This document shows positions 35,220-43,188 of a stretch of DNA of 64,000 bases, piece by piece. The notes below the pieces were generated by a model. It was given only the letters and a program-made list of their open reading frames with translations, was not told the origin of the DNA and did no database searches. How positions within the stretch are numbered: the stretch's first letter is position 1; the number at the start of each line of letters is the position of its first letter. The stretch spans positions 55,108 through 119,107 of the forward strand of contig CAJUJF010000004.1 of assembly GCA_910586825.1 (NCBI GenBank), written 5' to 3'. This DNA is from an uncultured Christensenellaceae bacterium. Lineage in GTDB: Bacteria > Bacillota > Clostridia > Christensenellales > Borkfalkiaceae. Both the position numbers and the translations under genes were made by a program.

Positions 35220-38200
35220 CGTCGAAGGCGCGTTATTCTTTGGCGGAAAGTTCTACCTCGACGCGTTCTTGCTGATCGACAACAACGGCAGCGGGAAATT
35301 CGGTCATCTGTGGGTCGGTTCGACGCAGGATGACGGGACGCTTGTCTATGCGCAGGCGGACGACGGGTTCGTATACGCTTCGGGAGACAATTATGCTTTC
35401 CGGAGCCGCGAAACGTATGCGCAGAAATTCTTTGCCTTGACCGAGGGCGGCAAAATCAGATTCACGGACGTCGCGCTCACTTTCTTCGACGGCGCGGACG
35501 GGACGCTGATCGTCGACGGGGAGGGCAAAGCGCAGTTCACGCCCGCAGACGGCGCCGCGCAGGAGATCGAATACTATGTGGAGGACGGTCTGCTGTTCGT
35601 CTACACCTTCCTGTTTGCGGACGGCAACCGCAGTTTCGTGCTGGAAGACGACGGTTACGGCGATCCTGTTGCGACCGAGATCGAAGCGGAAAACGTATTC
35701 GATTTCGGGTATCTCACGGAGGACCGCAGGAACAATTACACGGCGCGACTGATCCGCATTTCCGAAGATAAGGCGATCCTCGGTTTGTTGCTCGAAGACA
35801 ATCGTTACTATTATTGCTATTACGGCACGTTCGGTATAAACGCGACGGAGGATTACGCGTTCCTCTGCACGCAGAGCATCTTCCCCGAAAACGAGTATTT
35901 GGACGTGTACGAAGAGTACGGGCATTTCCTGTTCCGCGTGGAGAGCAAGGACGGGGTCAATTATTTCTATCAGTACGACGAGGCGATCGATATTACCTGC
36001 GAGGCGGGAACGCTGGTGACGGACGGTTACAGCGTTGCAGAATACACGCCCGTGAGCGGAGATAAAATCACGGGAACGTATTCGTACGACGGGAGCCTTG
36101 TTTACGTCACGGCAGGAGAAGCGGAATATATCTTCCGCGTGATCGATCCTGCGCATTTCGAGCTTGTGGAAGAGGTCGGCGAAGAAAAGGGATATTATTT
36201 CACGCTCACGAACGACGGCGATATCGGGGATTACTATTTCTTCCTCGACGGAAAGGGAACGGTGCTGTTGTATTACGGCAGTCAGACGCAGTGGGGCGTG
36301 TACGAAACGACGGGGATTCAGGTATTGGGTCGTCCCGAATATCGCTTTACCTTTACGGTGACCTCGGAAGAGGGGACGCAGACGCTGGAATACCACGTGG
36401 TGATCGCGTCTTTGACGGTGAGCGGAGAAACGGTCAATATCTATATCATGCGCGAAGAGACGCAGTACGGTTTGTACGAGATCTATAAAGACGGCGTAAA
36501 GGTCGGCGAATTGGACGGCAACGGCTATTTCGACGCCTATTATATCGAGGGCGAGGAGCTGATCGCTTCGGGCGTGCTCACGCGTTGCGACGTAACGGAC
36601 GGCGACTATCGGCAACCGATCGATTTCCTGCCTTCTACGGAAGGAAGTTGCGTTCTGTTTTTGGAAACGGACGAGGAGGGCAACGTACTCGCGCAGTATC
36701 TGTTCGATCTTGTCGACGGGAAAGCCGTGTTGCGCGATCTTGCTTACGGCGCTTACGGGTTGTACGAAAACGGAGCGGAAACTTCGGATTACATGTACCT
36801 CGACGGACGCGGAACGGCGGTGCGCTATAACGCGAAGAACGAAAGGGTCGATTCGGGCGAATATCGCGCGTTTGCGGAAGCGGGCGAAAACGCCTATCGG
36901 TATGTGAGCGGAGACGGAGAGATCTCGTTCGTCTTTAACCTGTCCGTCAGGAACGGAAGAAATTACTATTCCCGTTATTCGAAAACGGAAGCGTATACCG
37001 ATTCGAATTGGGCGGCGCTCCTGTTCGACGGATTCGGCGGGGCGGTCTATCTCGACCGTTACGGCGTGCGCACGGCGGGCGATTGCATCGAAATGACGGA
37101 CGGGCTGATTGCCTTCCGCCCTTACGCGAAGGGCGACACGGTGTATTTCGAACTCAAAGAGGACGGCACGTTCCGTATGCTCACGGACGATTGGGTGATT
37201 CAGAACGGGACGCTTTACCTCTATACCGGCTATCTGGGCGTCGGGGCGACTTCTTTACGGATCCCCGACGGCGTTAAAACGATCGCGGAAGGGGCGTTTG
37301 CGTTGGCGGATCTCGATTATCTGGAAACGCTCGATCTCAACGAAGTCACCGCGATCGGTGCGAACGTGTTTGCGGGCAGCGGGGTCACGGCGATTTCTTC
37401 CCGCTATCTGGAAACGATCGGCGCGGGCGCGTTCAAGGACACCTCTTTGCGCACCGCCGAAATCCCGAACGTGAAGGCGATCGGCGCGGAAGCGTTCATG
37501 AACGCTCCGCTTGTCAACGTCGTGCTGGGGGGTGCCGTACAGATCGGCGCGAACGCGTTTACCCGCCGTGCGACGAATACAACGGTCACGGTATTCGACT
37601 TCACGGGTATTGCGGATTTTGCGGCGGTCGGGATCGACGAGACGGCGTTTCTCGACAGTGCGGGCGCCGCGATCGCCATGAAAATCACGGTTGCCGATCT
37701 GGCGGCGATGAACGCGGTGTCTGCGACCGATTGGCCGGAGGGCGTGAAAGCCGCGGCATGCATTGCGAATCAAGCGGCGGATAACGTGAACGGCACGCTG
37801 TACGCCGACCTCATGACGGGCAACGTGTACGGCTTCGTAAACGGCAAACTCTTGAAAGACCTGCTGAAAAACAATACCTATTCCGGGGACGATACCGAGG
37901 AATGCGCGCGGTATTACGTCAATGCGGACGGCAATGCGGCGCTCTATTCGTTCGCGGACGGACGCTGGACGGCAGGCGGAGAGCTGAACGTAAGCGATCA
38001 AACGGTCGCCTTCGGCGGCGTTACGCTCTGGAAGGCGGACGATTACCGTGCGCACGCGTTCACGGATGCGGAAAATTCCGATACGCTCGCGTTTACGCTC
38101 TCTCTGTCCCGTTATGAATCGTATTACGGGTTGAGCATTACATTTAACGTCGCGCAGGTGAAACTGAACGGTGTAAGCGTGTCCGACGTCGTGTACGACA

Positions 38201-39438
38201 AAGCCGCGCATAAATTAACGTGTTCGGCGGAAAACGGCACTTATGAAATAACGCTCACGGGCGTCGGCGCCTGTACGTCCGTCAAGACGAAAGAGTTGTT
38301 ACGGCTCGAATACGTGCCTGCGGGAACGGTCGACAAAACCAATCCCCGATTCCGCATCACGTTCGGTTTCGCAGGCGGAAAAACGGTGATCGACAAGTTT
38401 GAAAAGAGCGAGAAAGACACCCAGTATTATTCTCCGGAACTGATCTCTTCCGATGCGACGGACGGGGTGACGGACGTATTTACCGTCGTGATCAAAGACG
38501 GAAATTACAACGAAACGTATACCGTAACGTTCCGGCCTGCTTCGGAATCGGACGAGGCTTCTTTCTCAATCGTTTTGGAAGAGAAAGTCGCCTCCAAGAC
38601 AATGGGATCGACGGATTATAACTGGTATTTGTCTTACACTTATGCGGACGGAAAACTGCTGGGCTGCACGAGATTTGCGAATTGGGAAGCCGCTATCGTG
38701 GATTATACGATTCTCGGTCAGGTCGTCAATTCGGACGGAACGCTTGATTTGACGGTGGAAGACGATCAAGGCAAGACCCGTACGTTTCATCTGAAACTGA
38801 ACGATTCCGAACAAGTCATCGTCAAAGAAACGACGGAAGAAGGACCGGCAGAGCCCTCCGAGTTGACGAACGTGCTATCGAAAGATTCACAATGGAGATT
38901 GACGGTCGGCTATCTGGACGAAAAGTTGATGAACTGCACGTTCTTTGCGTACATGGAAGATTTGTATTCGTCGCCCGTGGAATATGAAATCACCGAAACG
39001 GTTGCGAACGCGGACGGCACGCTTACTTTGACGGCGAAGGACAATCAGGGCGCGATGCGCACGTTCGAGTTGAAGATGACCGTAGAGGACGGTTATTGGG
39101 GCGTGACGAGAAAGATCGAAGTGACGGAAACGACGGAAGCGGCAGAGCTTTCCGAGTTGACGAACGTGCTATCGAAAGATTCACAATGGAGATTGACGGT
39201 CGGCTATCTGGACGAAAAGTTGATGAACTGCACGTTCTTTGCGTACATGGAAGATTTGTATTCGTCGCCCGTGGAATATGAAATCACCGAAACGGTTGCG
39301 AACGCGGACGGCACGCTTACTTTGACGGCGAAGGACGATCAGGGCGCGACGCGCACGTTCGAGTTGAAGATGACGGTAGAGGACAGTTATTGGGGTGTGA
39401 CGAGAAAGATCGAAGTGACGGAAACGACGACACGGTAA
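35218..39438 (+). CDS. Giant surface lipoprotein, C-terminal part (after frameshift), BspA-like LRR
   Basis: The frame gives about 1,405 residues and has no ribosome binding site or plausible own start; the first start-like codon is a TTG at 35269. It continues the beta-domain repeats (GSYSYDGSLVYV, SGEYRAFAEAG). Around nt 37240-37580 a BspA/LRR_5 leucine-rich region appears (LRIPDGVKTIAEGAFA, LEGIGAGAFKDTSL-like). Two 98-residue tandem repeats (ELTNVLSKDSQWRLTVGYLD) form the C-terminus. BspA-type repeats are known in surface adhesins. No C-terminal sorting signal is seen. It can only be made if the shift near 35213 is corrected or is a sequence error. Confidence 0.8.
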   Translation, partial: DVEGALFFGGKFYLDAFLLIDNNGSGKFGHLWVGSTQDDGTLVYAQADDGFVYASGDNYAFRSRETYAQKFFALTEGGKIRFTDVALTFFDGADGTLIVDGEGKAQFTPADGAAQEIEYYVEDGLLFVYTFLFADGNRSFVLEDDGYGDPVATEIEAENVFDFGYLTEDRRNNYTARLIRISEDKAILGLLLEDNRYYYCYYGTFGINATEDYAFLCTQSIFPENEYLDVYEEYGHFLFRVESKDGVNYFYQYDEAIDITCEAGTLVTDGYSVAEYTPVSGDKITGTYSYDGSLVYVTAGEAEYIFRVIDPAHFELVEEVGEEKGYYFTLTNDGDIGDYYFFLDGKGTVLLYYGSQTQWGVYETTGIQVLGRPEYRFTFTVTSEEGTQTLEYHVVIASLTVSGETVNIYIMREETQYGLYEIYKDGVKVGELDGNGYFDAYYIEGEELIASGVLTRCDVTDGDYRQPIDFLPSTEGSCVLFLETDEEGNVLAQYLFDLVDGKAVLRDLAYGAYGLYENGAETSDYMYLDGRGTAVRYNAKNERVDSGEYRAFAEAGENAYRYVSGDGEISFVFNLSVRNGRNYYSRYSKTEAYTDSNWAALLFDGFGGAVYLDRYGVRTAGDCIEMTDGLIAFRPYAKGDTVYFELKEDGTFRMLTDDWVIQNGTLYLYTGYLGVGATSLRIPDGVKTIAEGAFALADLDYLETLDLNEVTAIGANVFAGSGVTAISSRYLETIGAGAFKDTSLRTAEIPNVKAIGAEAFMNAPLVNVVLGGAVQIGANAFTRRATNTTVTVFDFTGIADFAAVGIDETAFLDSAGAAIAMKITVADLAAMNAVSATDWPEGVKAAACIANQAADNVNGTLYADLMTGNVYGFVNGKLLKDLLKNNTYSGDDTEECARYYVNADGNAALYSFADGRWTAGGELNVSDQTVAFGGVTLWKADDYRAHAFTDAENSDTLAFTLSLSRYESYYGLSITFNVAQVKLNGVSVSDVVYDKAAHKLTCSAENGTYEITLTGVGACTSVKTKELLRLEYVPAGTVDKTNPRFRITFGFAGGKTVIDKFEKSEKDTQYYSPELISSDATDGVTDVFTVVIKDGNYNETYTVTFRPASESDEASFSIVLEEKVASKTMGSTDYNWYLSYTYADGKLLGCTRFANWEAAIVDYTILGQVVNSDGTLDLTVEDDQGKTRTFHLKLNDSEQVIVKETTEEGPAEPSELTNVLSKDSQWRLTVGYLDEKLMNCTFFAYMEDLYSSPVEYEITETVANADGTLTLTAKDNQGAMRTFELKMTVEDGYWGVTRKIEVTETTEAAELSELTNVLSKDSQWRLTVGYLDEKLMNCTFFAYMEDLYSSPVEYEITETVANADGTLTLTAKDDQGATRTFELKMTVEDSYWGVTRKIEVTETTTR
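38857..39435 (+). repeat. Near-identical 294-bp tandem duplication
   Basis: TCCGAGTTGACGAACGTGCT occurs at 38857 and again at 39151. Both copies differ at only a few positions (for example AATCAGGGCGCGATG versus GATCAGGGCGCGACG), so the duplication is recent. A diverged third unit precedes them (from about 38580, SKTMGSTDYNWYLSYTYADGKLLGCTRF). Confidence 0.9.
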
Positions 39439-39485
39439 AAGAATGAGAAACCGCCCGTCGCAGGGTATTCGATAGGAGAAAATGT

Positions 39486-39516
39486 AAAGCAAGGATAAAC
39501 CATTTATCCTTGCTTT
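39486..39516 (+). terminator. Terminator-like hairpin after the giant lipoprotein
   Basis: A perfect 14-bp stem (39486-39499 with 39503-39516) with a CCA loop, followed by ATATTTGTAATTTT. Confidence 0.7.
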
Positions 39517-39575
39517 ATATTTGTAATTTTGTTATCATAATATTACAGGAAACAGTCGTTAGGCGGGGAATAAAA

Positions 39576-40268
39576 ATGAAAGTAATCAAGAAAATATTCG
39601 AAACTTTCTTTATGTTGTTAGGGTTATTCATGTGTGTTATCGGTCTTACGATTATAATATTACAAATGATGAAAAACCCTGCGTTCGTACCTTATTATAT
39701 CGGCGTGATTTTTTTGTTTCCCATATCCGTGGTAATATTGCTTATGATATATACTTCATTCCATTTACCGCTTCCCCGTTTCAAACCCAAGCCTAAAACT
39801 TTTTCCAAATATATCGTGCTATGGCTGCTTTCCGTCGTTTACGTCTGCGGACTCGGATCAGCGTTGGTGTGGTGGAGTTTTACGGTTGCCGAACGCCTGC
39901 ACGGAGTATTGATGGCGTTTGCAATCATTCTGACGGTTTTGGGTACAGCCGCTCTCGGCGGACTGTTTTGGCAACTGACCGTTTTTTTCAGAAACAAACG
40001 CGTACTCAAACACGGGATTGAAACGGAAGCGACTTATATTGACAGTTATCCTACGTTTTCTTTTCATTCCGGGAAAGATATAGGTGGCACTACGATTTGG
40101 CAGTATTGCGTTAAATTCAAATATCGCAACGGAGAAGAGGAAATCATCGGGAAATCGCATTCGATCTATTCCCGGGCGGAGGCGGAATATTTTAAACAAA
40201 CGGGCAAGTTTTTTATTAAGTACAAAGGGAAAAGGGCGGTGATTTCACAATTACCGGAAAATAAATAA
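39576..40268 (+). CDS. Membrane protein, DUF3592-like
   Basis: The protein has 230 residues from the ATG at 39576 (GGCGGGGA upstream). Four membrane helices lie in the first 150 residues (FMLLGLFMCVIGLTIIIL; YYIGVIFLFPISVVILLMIY; IVLWLLSVVYVCGLGSALVWW; LMAFAIILTVLGTAALGGLFW). The C-terminal domain (EATYIDSYPTF...WQYCVKFKYRNGEEEIIGKSHSIYSRAEAEYF) resembles DUF3592 beta domains. Function unknown. It is a single-gene unit bounded by hairpins on both sides. Confidence 0.75.
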   Translation: MKVIKKIFETFFMLLGLFMCVIGLTIIILQMMKNPAFVPYYIGVIFLFPISVVILLMIYTSFHLPLPRFKPKPKTFSKYIVLWLLSVVYVCGLGSALVWWSFTVAERLHGVLMAFAIILTVLGTAALGGLFWQLTVFFRNKRVLKHGIETEATYIDSYPTFSFHSGKDIGGTTIWQYCVKFKYRNGEEEIIGKSHSIYSRAEAEYFKQTGKFFIKYKGKRAVISQLPENK

Positions 40269-40269
40269 T

Positions 40270-40311
40270 AAACAGCCCGCTTTCTTCGCAATCGAAGAAA
40301 GCGGGCTGTTT
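40270..40311. terminator. Bidirectional terminator between convergent genes
   Basis: A perfect 19-bp stem (40270-40288 with 40293-40311) with CAAT loop; T-rich on the plus side and AT-rich on the spoIIE side. Confidence 0.9.
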
Positions 40312-40358
40312 TAAATCTTTATAAATGCCTATGAAAAATACCGTCTTGTGCGGGTGGG

Positions 40359-42653
40359 TTACGAAGCCTTGCACAGTTTTACGGTCAGCACCGTCATGTC
40401 GTCCTCCGCTTTTTCGTGATAGCGGGAAAGCGCGGTTTTCAGAATTTCTTCGGCAAGCGATTGCGGATTCAGCGGCCGCTGTTCGCTCAAATACGCGCAC
40501 AGGTCTGCGGACGAGCCGAACGCCGACGTCACGCCGTCGCTCATGAAGATCAAAAAATCGTCCTCCTGCATCGTCACACGCATGGTCGCAGGGTGTACCG
40601 CTTCGAGCATGCCGATCGGAAGGGATTCCCCTTCAAGGATTTTCAATTCCTCTCCAGAGAGGAGGAAGCCGACGGGCGAGCCGATCTTCACGACGTCCGC
40701 ACAGCCGGTGTCGAGGTCGACCGCGGCGAGGTCGAGACAGGAGAAGCTCTCTTCGGAAGAAAACGCGATCAGGCGGTTGACGGTGGACAGTACGGTTTCG
40801 GAGGGCATTTTCGCCTTGTAAAAGCTTTCGAACAGAGAGAGGGTGCGGTCGGAGATGTCGCGGGCGTCTTCGCCGCTACCCATTCCGTCGGACAGCGCGA
40901 CGAGGAATCGCCGTTCGTCGATTTTCAGGATCGAGTGGGTGTCGCCGCTCGCGCGTTCGCCCTCTTTTGCGCGGGAAGCGACGCCGAACGCGGCGTCGAA
41001 ATTCGCTTTTCGTTTCAGGACGTAACAGGCGCGGTCGTTGGTGAGCGGAATTTTTTCCGCAAGAGAAAGGGGAACGTGCAGCGCGTCGCCGACGACCGCG
41101 CACAGTTCTTTTCCGCTGACGCCGCCGTCGAGGGTAACGTTTACCGTAAACGAGCTTCCCTCGCCGTACAGGAACACCTCGTAACTCAACAGTCCCGCCT
41201 GTGCGAGCGCGGAAGTCACGACGCTTTCTTCTTCGGAAAAGGAGTATTCTTCGCTCTGTTCCAGGGCGATGCGCCGCAGGATCTCGCTCACGCCGTGCGC
41301 CTGTTCCGCAAGCAGTCTGCGGCCCGCGCGCGCCGCGTCCATGTCCGCGGTATATCTGCGGTATTCCGCAAGCTGTTTATTCAGCGCGAAAAGCAGTCCC
41401 GCGGAATTTCCGCAAAGGGAAGAGAGTTCGGCGGGAAGGTCGATCAGGTTTACGCGTCCCTTCGCCTTGCCGACGGCGATCAGTTTATCGAAGTGTTCCT
41501 TGACGTGCGCATTTTCGCAACGGCGGCGGTTGGAACAGGTCGCGCACAGGGTCGCGAAGAGTTTTTCGCGCAGTTGTTCGCCCGTGCGGTCGGGACGCTC
41601 TTTTTCGCAGAACGCGTTTTCGATTTCGCGGAAGAGGGAAGAGACCTCGTAAAGCTGTTCGCCTACCGCCCTGCGGTTGCGGTTGATCGCGACGCGCGGC
41701 AGCGTGCGTTCGCGGTAAAAGAGCAGTCCCGTTTTCGCTTTCCGCAGCAGCTTTTCGGGGATACAGCAGATCGCGAGTACGGGCAGCGCGCAGGCAAGCA
41801 CGGCGAACACGATTTCTGCCGCGCCGTTCGCATAGATCCCGTGCAGATAGGCGGCGGCGAGGTAAGCCGCGGCGAGCGCGAGCGAAGCGGCGATCTTTCC
41901 GTACGGCACGAGCAGCAGCGCAAGGCAGGCGTAGACCGCGTATTCCGCAAGCGGAAGCGCGCTTGCCTGCGCGACGCACAGCGGCAGAGAGAGCACGGCG
42001 GCGAAGGGTACCGCGGAGGCGTTTTTTACGAGAACGATCGTAAGCAACAACGCGGAAAGGGAGAACAGCGAAAACGCCGCCGCGCCGAACGCGCCGAGAA
42101 TACCGAGTCCGAGAAAGAGCCAGCACACGGCGAGTTCGGCAAGTTCTCCCGCGCCGAGACGGCAACGGAACGCGCGCCGGAGCATGGCGTGCAAACCGCC
42201 TTCGAAGAGCATGGAGAGCAGAAAGAGGAACGCCGCGATCACCGCGCGTTGCGCCGTGACGGAAATCGGGACGAACGCGTATCCCGCGTGGGGGAAGAGA
42301 AAAATAAACGGTAGCTGACACAGGGCGCAGTACGCCGCGCGTTCCCATTTCATTTTACGGGAGAATCTGCGGTAGAGGACGAAGACGAGCAGTAAAAACG
42401 CGGCCTGGATCGCGCAGACGAGCGTCGCCGACAGCGAAAGCGCGGTTGCCGAAGCTGCGAGATACGCCCCCGCACAGATAAATTCGTTGAGTCCGCAGGC
42501 GAGCGCCGCGAAGAAGAGCGCAAAGGAGAGAGGCTCGCTTTGCGGCAGCGCGAAATTGAGCAGAACCATGCCGAAGCAGATCAGCAAATACAGGGCGATG
42601 CGCTTTCGGGGGAAAGCGCGTTTGAAAGACAGTTTGCGCACGAAACACCTCAT
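40359..42653 (-). CDS. spoIIE: Stage II sporulation protein E, PP2C phosphatase
   Basis: The protein has 764 residues, close to the family norm of about 800. The N-terminal 300 residues hold about ten membrane helices. A middle region follows (EQLYEVSSLFREIENAF; a Cys cluster CATCSNRRRC). The C-terminal PP2C domain (about 545-760) has the metal-binding motifs LSDGMGSGEDA, AAVDLDTG and MSDGVTSAF and ends AEDDMTVLTVKL. SpoIIE dephosphorylates SpoIIAA to release sigma-F in the forespore and works at the polar septum. GGAAAG precedes the start. The upstream region has TATAAT (minus strand, 42669-42674) and a TTAGGCGAAAG that loosely resembles a Spo0A box (42683-42693). The gene marks the organism as an endospore former. 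Confidence 0.96.
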   Translation of the reverse strand: MRCFVRKLSFKRAFPRKRIALYLLICFGMVLLNFALPQSEPLSFALFFAALACGLNEFICAGAYLAASATALSLSATLVCAIQAAFLLLVFVLYRRFSRKMKWERAAYCALCQLPFIFLFPHAGYAFVPISVTAQRAVIAAFLFLLSMLFEGGLHAMLRRAFRCRLGAGELAELAVCWLFLGLGILGAFGAAAFSLFSLSALLLTIVLVKNASAVPFAAVLSLPLCVAQASALPLAEYAVYACLALLLVPYGKIAASLALAAAYLAAAYLHGIYANGAAEIVFAVLACALPVLAICCIPEKLLRKAKTGLLFYRERTLPRVAINRNRRAVGEQLYEVSSLFREIENAFCEKERPDRTGEQLREKLFATLCATCSNRRRCENAHVKEHFDKLIAVGKAKGRVNLIDLPAELSSLCGNSAGLLFALNKQLAEYRRYTADMDAARAGRRLLAEQAHGVSEILRRIALEQSEEYSFSEEESVVTSALAQAGLLSYEVFLYGEGSSFTVNVTLDGGVSGKELCAVVGDALHVPLSLAEKIPLTNDRACYVLKRKANFDAAFGVASRAKEGERASGDTHSILKIDERRFLVALSDGMGSGEDARDISDRTLSLFESFYKAKMPSETVLSTVNRLIAFSSEESFSCLDLAAVDLDTGCADVVKIGSPVGFLLSGEELKILEGESLPIGMLEAVHPATMRVTMQEDDFLIFMSDGVTSAFGSSADLCAYLSEQRPLNPQSLAEEILKTALSRYHEKAEDDMTVLTVKLCKAS

Positions 42654-42740
42654 ATCGTTTTTCTTTCCATTATAGGGAAAAACTTTCGCCTAACGTACGG
42701 AATCTGTGACGGATCTCGTCGAAAACGCAGGATTGCGGCA

Positions 42741-42770
42741 AAATAAATCCCCCGCGCAACCGCACGGGGG
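42741..42770 (-). terminator. Terminator of the small RNA/micropeptide unit
   Basis: On the minus strand, CCCCCGTGC / GCGCGGGGG (one mismatch) closes a GGTT-containing loop and is followed by ATTTATTTT. Confidence 0.8.
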
Positions 42771-42873
42771 AGAAAGTTCTCATTCAGTTGTGAGGAGCTG
42801 TTTCCTCAACCGTCTTTCAGGCGTTTGTCCGATCTGCGCGGCGCGAATCGCAATCCGCAAGATTTGCCTTCGG

Positions 42874-42906
42874 TTATTTTTCCGCTCCTTGATTCAAGTA
42901 GTACAT
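42874..42906 (-). CDS. Micropeptide 2, MYYLNQGAEK
   Basis: Ten codons and TAA, with GGGAGGG (42914-42920) 7 nt upstream. It lies 15 nt after micropeptide 1. No homologue is known to me. Translation is inferred only from the ribosome binding site. Confidence 0.4.
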   Translation of the reverse strand: MYYLNQGAEK

Positions 42907-42921
42907 TGGTCTGCCCTCCCG

Positions 42922-42954
42922 TCATTCAATCTTCAAACAACCAAGATTGAACAT
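42922..42954 (-). CDS. Micropeptide 1, MFNLGCLKIE
   Basis: Ten codons and TGA, with AAGGAGGT (42964-42972) 9 nt upstream, a near-perfect binding site. The frame itself contains a 9-bp inverted repeat (TTCAATCTT...AAGATTGAA), so ribosome movement and RNA folding would compete. Function unknown. Confidence 0.45.
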   Translation of the reverse strand: MFNLGCLKIE

Positions 42955-43113
42955 TTCGCACCTACCTCCTTTCAGGATTTTGCGGGGATCCCGATTCCTT
43001 GCCGATCCCCCTGCGATTGCGGGCTTTCCCGCCCGCCTTTTTCAGCTGTGCATTGGAGTATACCCCTGTGTTTTAATAACATTTCATGAAAGTTATTTTC
43101 TTTTTGTACTTCA

Positions 43114-43141
43114 AGTATATCATATATTTTTGATTTGTCAA
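43114..43141 (-). promoter_or_regulatory. Sigma-A promoter of the small RNA/micropeptide unit
   Basis: On the minus strand TTGACA (43141-43136), a 16-bp spacer and TATACT (43119-43114) with an extended -10 TG. It lies right after the end of gerAC. Confidence 0.85.
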
Positions 43142-43188
43142 GGGGTTTCGGAAAAATTTTTATTGGAAATTTTTGTGAAATCGATCGG

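Larger units (their letters stand above)
42741..43107 (-). ncRNA. Short independent transcript: candidate structured RNA or micropeptide mRNA
   Basis: A promoter and a terminator on the minus strand bracket about 365 nt that contain no long reading frame. The transcript would hold several local hairpins: GGCGGGCGGGAAAGCCCGC (43023-43041), a GGGGATC repeat pair (42983-43010), a 9-bp stem TTCAATCTT/AAGATTGAA (42926-42951 region) and the pair GAGGAA/AGCTCCTC. Two strong ribosome binding sites each precede a 10-codon frame. No known family was recognised (it is not tmRNA, SRP RNA, RNase P or a T-box). Confidence 0.6.

Noticed and set aside
40416..42314. 632-codon plus-strand frame opposite spoIIE
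   Set aside because: It is Arg/Glu-rich with no motif or binding site, while the minus strand encodes a clear SpoIIE with full PP2C motifs.
42741..43107. tmRNA, 6S, SRP or RNase P RNA in the gap next to spoIIE
   Set aside because: Characteristic segments (tRNA-like ends with CCA, GGAAGCAG of SRP, GAGGAAAGTCC of RNase P) are absent; 6S RNA could not be proven or excluded without a covariance search.
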